Source of the DNA: Thermoplasmata archaeon
GTDB lineage: Archaea > Thermoplasmatota > E2 > DHVEG-1
NCBI GenBank assembly: GCA_003651045.1
Contig: QMTJ01000006.1
Coordinates: forward strand, 1-17,363
Length of the DNA stretch: 17,363 nucleotides
Direction: 5' to 3'
Position 1 is the stretch's first letter. Each line of letters starts with the position of its first letter. A program made the position numbers and the translations under genes. Of this stretch, positions 1 to 5,513 are shown in pieces. Below the pieces are notes generated by a model that had not been told where the DNA came from, did not search any database, and saw nothing but the letters and a program-made list of their open reading frames with translations.

Positions 1-189
1 ATCAAGATCTTCACTGAATCTATTAAGGTTATAAAATTTATAAAGCGCGGTTCCACCCTTAAATGCCAAAGAACGTCTATCATCTGATAAAGCAAATAAC
101 AAAAGCTCGAGGAGATAATCTTTTTCCGCATTCCTAACCGTTAAATGTTTTGTTTCAGCGATCCTTGTAAGCTCTATTCTTGATATCAT
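1..189 (-). CDS. abiEii: AbiEii-type nucleotidyltransferase toxin, N-terminal part (runs off window)
   Basis: The first 63 codons of a gene whose 3' part lies outside the window. The start is the ATG at 189-187, which shares one base with the TAA of the upstream AbiEi gene (TAATG), so the two are probably translationally coupled. The visible protein ends with FKGGTALYKFYNLNRFSEDL. This matches motif I of the AbiEii family (GGTxL...RFSxDxD), the nucleotide- and metal-binding signature of the DNA polymerase beta-like nucleotidyltransferase fold. AbiEii proteins are toxins of type IV toxin-antitoxin systems; characterised relatives (MenT) transfer nucleotides to tRNA. Only motif I is visible, so intactness cannot be judged. 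The gene order (antitoxin first, toxin second) is the usual one. Confidence 0.85.
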   Translation of the reverse strand, partial: MISRIELTRIAETKHLTVRNAEKDYLLELLLFALSDDRRSLAFKGGTALYKFYNLNRFSEDLD

Positions 190-905
190 TATACAACCCC
201 GATATTAACAATAACTCCCCATTTTTTATCATTTGTTCCAGTTAAAGGACGAGAAGCATCAAGTGGTATCATGGTTCTATATGTTTGTTTTTTTAGTCTT
301 GTTACTTGGTCACAGCCGAGAGATTCAAGCATCCAACCAAAACGTTTCGATAGAGCAAAATTCTTTGTTCGGAGGACATAATCCACGATTTTCTTGGTAG
401 AAAGTTTTTTAATGTTTTCTTTCAGGAGGAAATATATCTCAGCTGTTGATATTTTTTTAAGTAAAACACCATCTATCAAAGCTTTTTCTGGTTCTGCCAT
501 AAAAACTTCAAAATTTTGTATTTTGATTTTTGAAAAACCAAAAAACCATGCTGGTTGAATTTTTTCAAAAACAATAGTTGTGTTCATTATTTGTATATTT
601 TCACGACTTTTTGAACGAGTAGTTATAACAGATATTTTATTTGGTATTTGCTCAGTTAAATTATGATAACGAAATGCAGCCCACAGCGAGATATAACTTG
701 GCCATATTATCCTCGAAGCGATTATTAGAGGGTCTTCTTGCACAGTATAAACATTCCTCTGAATTTGTTTTACGATACCTCTATTTTTTAATCTGTTAAG
801 ATGCATTTTAGCATAGATTTTATCATTATTAATAACATTTGCAAAAGTATCAATATTGAAGGTAGGATATTCTTGAAGTTTTTTAATTAGTTGCAGAGTT
901 TCCAT
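189..905 (-). CDS. abiEi: AbiEi-family antitoxin / autoregulator
   Basis: A 238-residue protein. Residues about 1-55 form a winged helix-turn-helix (NDKIYAKMHLNRLKNRGIVKQ, then the wing QRNVYTV), which is the DNA-binding part of AbiEi antitoxins. The rest matches the AbiEi C-terminal antitoxin region: an IIWPSYISLWAAFRYHNL-like segment, FMAEPEKALIDGVL at about 135-148, and the terminal RFGWMLESLG plus PLDASRP. In this family the C-terminal domain neutralises AbiEii and the N-terminal domain represses the operon. The ATG at 905 is preferred because a TATA-like element lies about 30 bases upstream, consistent with a leaderless or very short-leader transcript. Its stop overlaps the toxin start by one base. 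Family assignment is firm; activity is inferred. Confidence 0.85.
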   Translation of the reverse strand: METLQLIKKLQEYPTFNIDTFANVINNDKIYAKMHLNRLKNRGIVKQIQRNVYTVQEDPLIIASRIIWPSYISLWAAFRYHNLTEQIPNKISVITTRSKSRENIQIMNTTIVFEKIQPAWFFGFSKIKIQNFEVFMAEPEKALIDGVLLKKISTAEIYFLLKENIKKLSTKKIVDYVLRTKNFALSKRFGWMLESLGCDQVTRLKKQTYRTMIPLDASRPLTGTNDKKWGVIVNIGVV

Positions 906-930
906 GGTAGTATATTATACCCCCCATCAT

Positions 931-970
931 TAATAAATTTTTCTATGCATAGGTAATCAAAATTGATTAC
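931..970 (-). promoter_or_regulatory. abiE promoter with adjoining palindromes (operator candidate)
   Basis: Reading the minus strand, a TTTATTA TATA-like box sits at about 931-938, some 30 bases before the abiEi ATG. Directly upstream are two abutting palindromes: CTATGCATAG (943-952, perfect 10 bp) and GTAATCAA-AA-TTGATTAC (953-970, perfect 8-bp arms). AbiEi proteins are known to autorepress through inverted repeats in their promoters, so this is the likely operator. The symmetry is directly visible; the protein-DNA link is inferred. Confidence 0.55.
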
Positions 971-1178
971 TTACAAGCTAAAAATTTTACAAAACATTTT
1001 GTTCAATTAAAAGAAAACAGTTCAAAAAAACATACTTTTACTTTTTCTACAGTCCATATCTTAAGATAAATCTTAATCCCAGCAGACTCGTACCTTCTTA
1101 CTCCTGTTGTTTCCATTATTGCTCTTTCTCTCTAAATCTGTTTCCCCCCTATAAGATCCACTTGACTATCCAGCAAAT

Positions 1179-1217
1179 AAAAAAATAATCATTGATCACA
1201 TTAAAAGAAATTTTTTT
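1179..1217 (-). terminator. T-rich 3' end of the NosD-like gene
   Basis: On the minus strand, the stop codon at 1220-1218 is followed by A/T-rich sequence and then a run of seven T (1185-1179). This resembles the U-tract terminators of archaea. No strong hairpin is seen. Confidence 0.35.
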
Positions 1218-2519
1218 TTAGGTTTTATCTAACCCTCCCAATCCTTCTTTATCATATGCTTTATCCGCAGGATGCCAGTCAAGATTAAACCATAGATTCA
1301 TCCACCATAGTTTTTTAATCTGACTACCATAAATTATCTTTGGAAATTTTTTTAGCAAAGGATACTTCAACCCTACCCATTTATCCCAGTAATTCCCATC
1401 CCAACGATTCCCATATGATATTATAAATCTTGCATCCTCTTTGTTTCCTATAAAATTATTATCATATATCTCATTGTAATTTGATCCTATGATAAACAAA
1501 CCAAAATAGATGTTAGAATAGAAAGTATTGTACTTTATGATGTTATATTCACAGTTTGCTTCCTCCTGAAAAGATTGCGGTGGAGTAACGCTTGAATTCA
1601 CAAAACCTATACCAAACGGAGAGTAAGATATATTGTTATTTTGGATGATGTTACTGTTAGATTCTTGAAGTTTTATCCCGAAATCAGTAACATTGTTAAT
1701 CCTGTTGTTTATGATAACATTTTCATCTGAGAAGAACAGCTCTACACCATCTGTTGACTTTGAGATAGTCAAGTTAGATATTATACAACCTCTACAATTC
1801 ACGAGTATAACCTCACCAGCATCCTTAGGCACCGTTATTCCAATACAGTTTTTGTAATAATAAACAGGTTTCCTATTTACAGTATTAGTAGTATCAATAT
1901 CATGACTTAGCATAGATATAGAAGATCCTCCTAGAGATATGCTAGAGTTAAACATTGAATTATTCCGTAGGAAATTGTCTTTTCCAGTAAGAGAGATCCC
2001 ATCATAAAATGCATAGAATACATTGTTTCTAATAATGTTATCATCTGAATACTCAGTCCATATCCCATAGTTTGTATCCTCACATATAACATTCTCTATA
2101 ACATTTCTATCTGAGAAATGTATCCTTATCGCAGCATTCCACAGATACTCTTCAGAATTCCCTATACCTGTATTTCTAACTGTAAAGTTACAAAACGTTA
2201 CATTATTCGCAATGATTTTTACTCCATCCCCCTGCTTATCAGCATCAATGATTGTAGAATATTTATCCTCACCCATAAGTTTCACAGATTTATCCACTAT
2301 GATATTTTCATGATATACACCTTTGTAGACAAAAACCGTATCTCCATCGCTAGCATTTTCAACGGCATCCTGGATATATGTATAGTTTCCAGGTTCACCA
2401 CCCCCAACATATAATGTTTTACCTAATACTTTACTTTCCGAGATCGATGTCGAATTCTCAATAAAGCATATCACTACGAGAAACATGAACAAGATAATAT
2501 AAGGAGATATTTTTGACAT
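1218..2519 (-). CDS. secreted parallel beta-helix (NosD/PbH1-repeat) protein
   Basis: A 433-residue protein. Residues 6-20 (PYIILFMFLVVICFI) form a signal-peptide core. Residues about 47-90 (YIQDAVENASDGDTV, YKGVYHENI, KSVKLMG) match the N-terminal cap of right-handed parallel beta-helices. From about 100 to 370 there are repeated turns with an N-x-I/F-x-x-N ladder (NVTFCNFTV, NIIRNNVF, NVIINNRINNV, NIIQNNNISY), typical of the NosD copper-binding/PbH1 families. The end carries NRWDGNYWDKWVGL, a PKIIYG segment and NLDWHPAD, a tail I associate with archaeal extracellular proteins of this type. No C-terminal membrane anchor is present, so it is probably secreted or surface-associated. Many N-x-S/T sequons are present. 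It is not near nitrous oxide reductase genes, so a true NosD role is not supported. Ligand or substrate unknown. The ATG at 2519 is preceded by a TATA box at leaderless distance. Confidence 0.75.
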   Translation of the reverse strand: MSKISPYIILFMFLVVICFIENSTSISESKVLGKTLYVGGGEPGNYTYIQDAVENASDGDTVFVYKGVYHENIIVDKSVKLMGEDKYSTIIDADKQGDGVKIIANNVTFCNFTVRNTGIGNSEEYLWNAAIRIHFSDRNVIENVICEDTNYGIWTEYSDDNIIRNNVFYAFYDGISLTGKDNFLRNNSMFNSSISLGGSSISMLSHDIDTTNTVNRKPVYYYKNCIGITVPKDAGEVILVNCRGCIISNLTISKSTDGVELFFSDENVIINNRINNVTDFGIKLQESNSNIIQNNNISYSPFGIGFVNSSVTPPQSFQEEANCEYNIIKYNTFYSNIYFGLFIIGSNYNEIYDNNFIGNKEDARFIISYGNRWDGNYWDKWVGLKYPLLKKFPKIIYGSQIKKLWWMNLWFNLDWHPADKAYDKEGLGGLDKT

Positions 2520-2542
2520 TATTTTTATAATTTTATTTCTAG

Positions 2543-2559
2543 TATTTAAGTATTTATCG
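2543..2559 (-). promoter_or_regulatory. TATA/BRE element of the NosD-like gene
   Basis: On the minus strand CGATAAATACTTAAATA lies about 25-40 bases before the ATG at 2519. This is a good archaeal BRE/TATA spacing for a leaderless transcript. Confidence 0.45.
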
Positions 2560-2613
2560 TTTTATAGTCAAAAAAAATATTTTGTAAGTAATTTTAGCAG
2601 GAATCAAGAAAAT

Positions 2614-2647
2614 CTCCTTTGAAATGTAAACTCTATATTGAAAGGAG
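2614..2647. repeat. inverted repeat upstream of the ferredoxin gene
   Basis: CTCCTTT (2614-2620) and AAAGGAG (2641-2647) are perfect 7-bp arms separated by 20 bases. They lie between the divergent beta-helix and ferredoxin genes, upstream of the ferredoxin TATA-like element. This could be a regulator site or chance. Confidence 0.3.
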
Positions 2648-2674
2648 CTTGGTCGACAATTCATCTTTAGAAAA

Positions 2675-2684
2675 CTATTAAAAC
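2675..2684 (+). promoter_or_regulatory. TATA-like element of the ferredoxin gene
   Basis: CTATTAAAAC is centred about 30 bases before the ATG at 2710, suggesting a leaderless or near-leaderless mRNA. No ribosome binding site is visible before the ATG. Confidence 0.4.
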
Positions 2685-2709
2685 AAGTTGCTGTTACTTC
2701 TCAAACTAT

Positions 2710-2877
2710 ATGCCAGCAGTAGTAGATAAAGAAAAATGTACAGGATGCGGGACATGCGCTGAAGCATGCCCAGTAGACGCAATAAAAGTAGAAGATAAGG
2801 CAGAGATTGACGCAGAAACATGTATAGAATGTGGAACCTGCGTTGATGAATGCCCAGAAAACGCGATTTCTCTTTAA
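2710..2877 (+). CDS. small 2[4Fe-4S] ferredoxin (55 aa)
   Basis: Begins MPAVVDKEKC and ends ENAISL. Two complete cluster motifs are present: C10-x2-C13-x2-C16-x3-C20-P and C38-x2-C41-x2-C44-x3-C48-P, the clostridial-type 2[4Fe-4S] pattern, with the usual CTGCGTC / CIECGTC spacing and the PVDAI / PENAI turns after each motif. The length is normal for the family. It is a low-potential soluble electron carrier in the cytoplasm; partners could include pyruvate:ferredoxin oxidoreductase, hydrogenase or CODH/ACS, none of which is in the window. It is monocistronic: a divergent beta-helix gene lies upstream and a convergent dtxR downstream. The overlapping minus-strand frame at 2701-2946 is only the mirror of this gene. 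Confidence 0.93.
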   Translation: MPAVVDKEKCTGCGTCAEACPVDAIKVEDKAEIDAETCIECGTCVDECPENAISL

Positions 2878-2901
2878 AACAAAGTCATATTTAACCGTTT
2901 G

Positions 2902-2938
2902 TCCTCCAATATTTATTCCCTTTTGGAGGATAACCCTC
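2902..2938 (+). terminator. hairpin plus T-rich tail between convergent ferredoxin and dtxR genes
   Basis: TCCTCCAA (2902-2909) pairs perfectly with TTGGAGGA (2923-2930) across a 13-base loop and is followed by pyrimidine- and T-rich sequence. It lies 25 bases after the ferredoxin stop and 20 bases before the end of dtxR, so it may end transcription from either side. It could alternatively be a protein-binding inverted repeat. Confidence 0.5.
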
Positions 2939-2949
2939 TTTTTCATTTT

Positions 2950-3435
2950 TTAGTTTTTTTGAACCTTCTGACAGAGCATTACCAATTCAGGAGGGCACTC
3001 CTCTAGTCTACCAGATTCAACAAATCTCTTAAATCTTTCAAGCCAAAAAGGTGTGATTTCACATCGATTAATCATTTCAACAAATTTGATTATAATATCC
3101 ATAGTAGTAGGATCTAAAATATGTTCCATCTCACAAGCATCTTTTTCAGCTACCTGTTTATCAACACCAAGCAGGATGAGAAACTCTTTTAAAGCCTGAT
3201 GTTTCTTTTTTGTACGTATAGCAAGATTCCTCCCACGAGATGTAAGGGTTACACCACTATATTTTTCATAGTTGATATACCCTTCACTATCCAGTTTCTG
3301 AAAGATTTCAGTAACACTAGCAGGTTTAATGTTTAATGCAGAAGCTATATCATTTGTATGAACACGTTTCCCTCGTTTCTGAAGATCATACACAAGTTCT
3401 ACATAATCCTCAATGGTTTTTCTCTTCAAAACCAA
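2950..3435 (-). CDS. DtxR/MntR-family metal-dependent repressor
   Basis: A 161-residue protein: winged helix-turn-helix at residues about 5-65 (TIEDYVELVYDLQ, HTNDIASALNIKPASVTEIFQKLDSEG) followed by the DtxR dimerisation/metal-binding domain. Metal ligands resembling the DtxR set are visible: H79 and the C101-E-M-E104-H105 motif (DtxR Cys102-x2-Glu105-His106). The residue four after H79, a glutamate ligand in DtxR/MntR, is lysine here, so the accessory site may be altered. No C-terminal SH3/FeoA-like domain is fused. Translation probably starts at TTG 3435, one base after the feoB TGA, with a GGAG site 6-7 bases upstream inside feoB; no ATG is available at that point. As the last gene of feoA-feoB-dtxR it probably represses its own operon when ferrous iron is plentiful. 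Metal preference (Fe versus Mn) cannot be read from sequence alone. Confidence 0.88.
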   Translation of the reverse strand: MVLKRKTIEDYVELVYDLQKRGKRVHTNDIASALNIKPASVTEIFQKLDSEGYINYEKYSGVTLTSRGRNLAIRTKKKHQALKEFLILLGVDKQVAEKDACEMEHILDPTTMDIIIKFVEMINRCEITPFWLERFKRFVESGRLEECPPELVMLCQKVQKN

Positions 3436-3436
3436 C

Positions 3437-5137
3437 TCACACTCCTAACAATATAATCTTAAGTATCCCTCCAACTGTTATGGCTGTAGCTATCATGATC
3501 ATTGTAGATTTTATCATATCTCTTAAACCAAGTTCTTTGATAAGAACTGCAAAGGTAGCTACGCAGGGGAAATATATCGTGAGCATGGTTACAGCGATAA
3601 CAAGCTGCAACGGGTTCATACCAAGTGGAAGTAATATACCAACTGCTAGATCCTTCCTCAGAAAACCCATTATAAGCGCAATACTTGCACCCCCCGGGAG
3701 ACCAAATACCGTTTCTGTAACCGGGGAAAACACGTTGCCAAGCCACTGAAGTACACCAGCAGCATACAGCACGTTTACCACAAATACTCCAAGGAATAAA
3801 AATGGTATAGCTTCACGTAAAAACCAGCGGACTCGCATCCATGTTTTTTTAGCCACGGCCTTCATGCTAGGGCGATGATAAGGTGGTATTTCAAGGAATA
3901 TCTCAGGGCTTTCCCCTTTAACAAATCTATTTAGAATTAATCCCATAATTATGTATAGAACGCCTAGTGTGAAAAAAACCATTAATATATATCGCATACC
4001 ATAGGTTCCAAGGGCACCAAAAACCATAGCGGTCTGAGCCATACATGGAATAGCAATAGCCAACAATGTTGCAGAGATGAAACGTTGCTTTCTTGTTTCT
4101 AATGTTCTCGTTGCAAGAGCACCAGGAACATTACAACCCAGACCAAGAAAAACTGGTACAATACCGTGACCATGCATACCAAGTTTATGGAAAACATTAT
4201 CTACAAGAGTAGCAAGCCTCGGAAGATAACCGCTGTCCTCTAGTATGGATAAGGTGAAGTAGAATGCTATAATATACGGTAATACTGCTCCTATTGGTAC
4301 ATATAAACCTGTTGTGAGTAACCCCATTGACTGCATGAAGTCTATATCACCGTTGATGAGTTGACCTATAAGTATGTCATGTAAAACTCCTGAACCAAGT
4401 AAGGTACTGAACTTCATTATAGCTGGTTTGTACCAGCTATAGAAGATCGGGTCAAAAATATAGGTGATCAAGTTTTCCCCAATGAGACGTACAACCCAGA
4501 AGGAGAAGAGTATTATAACTGCTGCTATTGGTATACCTGTAAAAGGTTTTATAGTCGCATCTGCTATACGGTCGACAATGGTGTGATGTCGATGTTCAAA
4601 CTGTTCAACTTTTTTTACAATGGAACCAATTTCTATCCATCTTGCTTCATCACTTGTTGGTTTAATATATTCTGGTGATCGTGCTTCTTTTACCCGTGAA
4701 ACCAATGTTTTGATTCCTTCACCAGTTATTGCAACAGTTGGAACAACAGGTACACCCAATATTTTTTCTAGCTTTTTTTCATCAATATGTATACCAAGAT
4801 GTTTGGTTTCATCCCATAGGTTTAACGCGATAATAACAGGTTTATCTTTTTCAAGGAGTTGTAATGTTAGATATAGATTTCTTTCAAGGTTTGTTGCGTC
4901 GACAACGTTAATGATGACATCAGCGTCTTCAAACATCTTTGCTGCGACTTCTTCAGCTTTGTTTGTGGGATCAAGAGAGTATGTCCCTGGTGCGTCGATG
5001 ATTTCTACTTTTTCTCCGTTTATTCTCATTTTTCCTTTTGAAAAATCAACGGTGGTTCCAGGGTAATTAGAGGCTATAACATTGGCGCCAGTTAAACGAG
5101 AGAATACTACGCTTTTTCCGACATTAGGGTTTCCCAT
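3437..5137 (-). CDS. feoB: FeoB ferrous iron transporter (5' end problematic)
   Basis: FeoB imports Fe2+ across the cytoplasmic membrane. The N-terminal G domain shows G1 GNPNVGKS (residues 2-9), G2 PGTTV (26-30), G3 DAPG (48-51) and G4 NLWD (106-109). After a spacer helical region come the membrane Gate and FeoB-C segments with EDSGYLPR (300-307), GLGCNVPG (332-339) and PCMAQ (364-368), which are family signatures. At 566 residues it is shorter than most bacterial FeoB. The first canonical in-frame start is the ATG at 5137, which places Met next to the P-loop and loses the first beta strand. The codons upstream (5161-5138) read YEIKKIVL and fit FeoB well but have no ATG, GTG or TTG before an in-frame TGA at 5164-5162. 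The ATG at 5160 overlaps the feoA stop (ATGA) but is out of frame. A one-base loss near 5154-5158, or initiation at a non-AUG codon, would explain this. The fourth motif and transmembrane parts look intact. Confidence 0.9.
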   Translation of the reverse strand: MGNPNVGKSVVFSRLTGANVIASNYPGTTVDFSKGKMRINGEKVEIIDAPGTYSLDPTNKAEEVAAKMFEDADVIINVVDATNLERNLYLTLQLLEKDKPVIIALNLWDETKHLGIHIDEKKLEKILGVPVVPTVAITGEGIKTLVSRVKEARSPEYIKPTSDEARWIEIGSIVKKVEQFEHRHHTIVDRIADATIKPFTGIPIAAVIILFSFWVVRLIGENLITYIFDPIFYSWYKPAIMKFSTLLGSGVLHDILIGQLINGDIDFMQSMGLLTTGLYVPIGAVLPYIIAFYFTLSILEDSGYLPRLATLVDNVFHKLGMHGHGIVPVFLGLGCNVPGALATRTLETRKQRFISATLLAIAIPCMAQTAMVFGALGTYGMRYILMVFFTLGVLYIIMGLILNRFVKGESPEIFLEIPPYHRPSMKAVAKKTWMRVRWFLREAIPFLFLGVFVVNVLYAAGVLQWLGNVFSPVTETVFGLPGGASIALIMGFLRKDLAVGILLPLGMNPLQLVIAVTMLTIYFPCVATFAVLIKELGLRDMIKSTMIMIATAITVGGILKIILLGV

Positions 5138-5156
5138 GAGAACGATTTTTTTTATC

Positions 5157-5396
5157 TCATATCACCTCTACGAGGATTTTTTGTGCCATACCTCGTCCAA
5201 GAGTCATTTGATAACCGCTAATGGTGATGGTAACTGGTCCTCTGAAGGGTTGTCGTGAAACAATTTTGATTGTTTGTCCTTCTCTGATTCCCATTACATG
5301 TAGTTTCCTTTGGAATCCATGTCCTCCTTCTATTGCTATTATTTTTGCTCTTACGTTTACTGGTAACTGTGTTAATGGAAGTATTTTTTTCTCCAT
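5157..5396 (-). CDS. feoA: FeoA, SH3-like accessory protein of ferrous iron transport
   Basis: 79 residues from the ATG at 5396 (MEKKILPLTQLPVN). The protein has the FeoA pattern: an N-terminal LPLTQLPVNVRAKI strand, GHGFQRKLHVMGIREGQTI at about 25-43, a PFRGPVTITISGYQMTLGRGMA segment and the terminal ILVEV. This SH3-like beta-barrel is thought to modulate FeoB. The frame stays open to an ATG at 5453, but that start would put the TATA box and the DtxR-like operator inside the coding sequence, and the extra 19 residues are not FeoA-like, so 5396 is preferred. The stop TGA overlaps an ATG (ATGA) where feoB would be expected to begin, and GAGGTGAT near its end is a likely feoB ribosome binding site. 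Confidence 0.9.
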   Translation of the reverse strand: MEKKILPLTQLPVNVRAKIIAIEGGHGFQRKLHVMGIREGQTIKIVSRQPFRGPVTITISGYQMTLGRGMAQKILVEVI

Positions 5397-5414
5397 ACAA
5401 CAAAAACCCCGTTT

Positions 5415-5430
5415 TTTAGGTATGCCTAAA
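5415..5430. promoter_or_regulatory. DtxR-like operator 1 at the feo promoter
   Basis: TTTAGG-TATG-CCTAAA, perfect 6-bp arms. It lies about 27-30 bases downstream of the predicted TATA box, so over the predicted transcription start of feoA. The TTAGG/CCTAA half-sites resemble those bound by DtxR/IdeR-family repressors, and the operon encodes such a repressor. Confidence 0.6.
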
Positions 5431-5450
5431 CATCGGAGGGTATCCATCCT

Positions 5451-5464
5451 CACATATATAATAA
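5451..5464 (-). promoter_or_regulatory. TATA box of feoA-feoB-dtxR
   Basis: On the minus strand TTATTATATATGTG lies between the two operator-like sites. It predicts transcription starting near 5430 and a leader of about 34 bases before the feoA ATG. Confidence 0.5.
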
Positions 5465-5465
5465 T

Positions 5466-5480
5466 TCTGGTATACCTAAA
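5466..5480. promoter_or_regulatory. DtxR-like operator 2, upstream of the feo TATA box
   Basis: TCTGG-TATA-CCTAAA at about 5466-5480 keeps one perfect CCTAAA half and a degenerate left half. Its centre is 50 bp (about five helical turns) from that of operator 1, on the other side of the TATA box. A further CCTAAA half-site follows at 5484-5489. Confidence 0.45.
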
Positions 5481-5501
5481 TCTCCTAAAGGGGGAAAATA
5501 T

Positions 5502-5513
5502 AAAAAAGAGGTT
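5502..5513 (-). terminator. T-tract after the aldolase gene
   Basis: On the minus strand, a few bases after the aldolase TAA comes CTCTTTTTTATATTTT (T6 at 5507-5502), consistent with archaeal U-tract termination before the feo promoter. Confidence 0.4.

Larger units (their letters stand above)
906..1217. other. 312-base intergenic region between abiE and the NosD-like gene
   Basis: Apart from the abiE promoter at 931-970, the stretch holds a perfect 12-bp palindrome TATCTTAAGATA at 1057-1068 and AT-rich sequence. Near its right end a minus-strand T7 tract (1179-1185) probably ends the beta-helix gene transcript. A 37-codon minus-strand frame around 1013-1126 has no recognisable features. I see no credible gene or RNA here. 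Confidence 0.5.

Noticed and set aside
1013..1126. 37-codon minus-strand frame starting METTGVRRYE
   Set aside because: Too short and unsupported by a ribosome site, promoter or recognisable motif.
1218..2519. Assignment of the beta-helix gene as true NosD of nitrous oxide reductase maturation
   Set aside because: No nosZ, nosF or nosY lies nearby and the similarity is to the general beta-helix repeat.
2701..2946. 81-codon open frame on the minus strand with several cysteines
   Set aside because: It is the mirror image of the ferredoxin gene at 2710-2877; its cysteine-rich look comes from that gene's composition, and it matches no family.
5397..5453. 19-residue N-terminal extension of FeoA from ATG 5453
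   Set aside because: It would cover the TATA box and the DtxR-like operator, and the residues are not FeoA-like; the ATG at 5396 gives a normal FeoA length.
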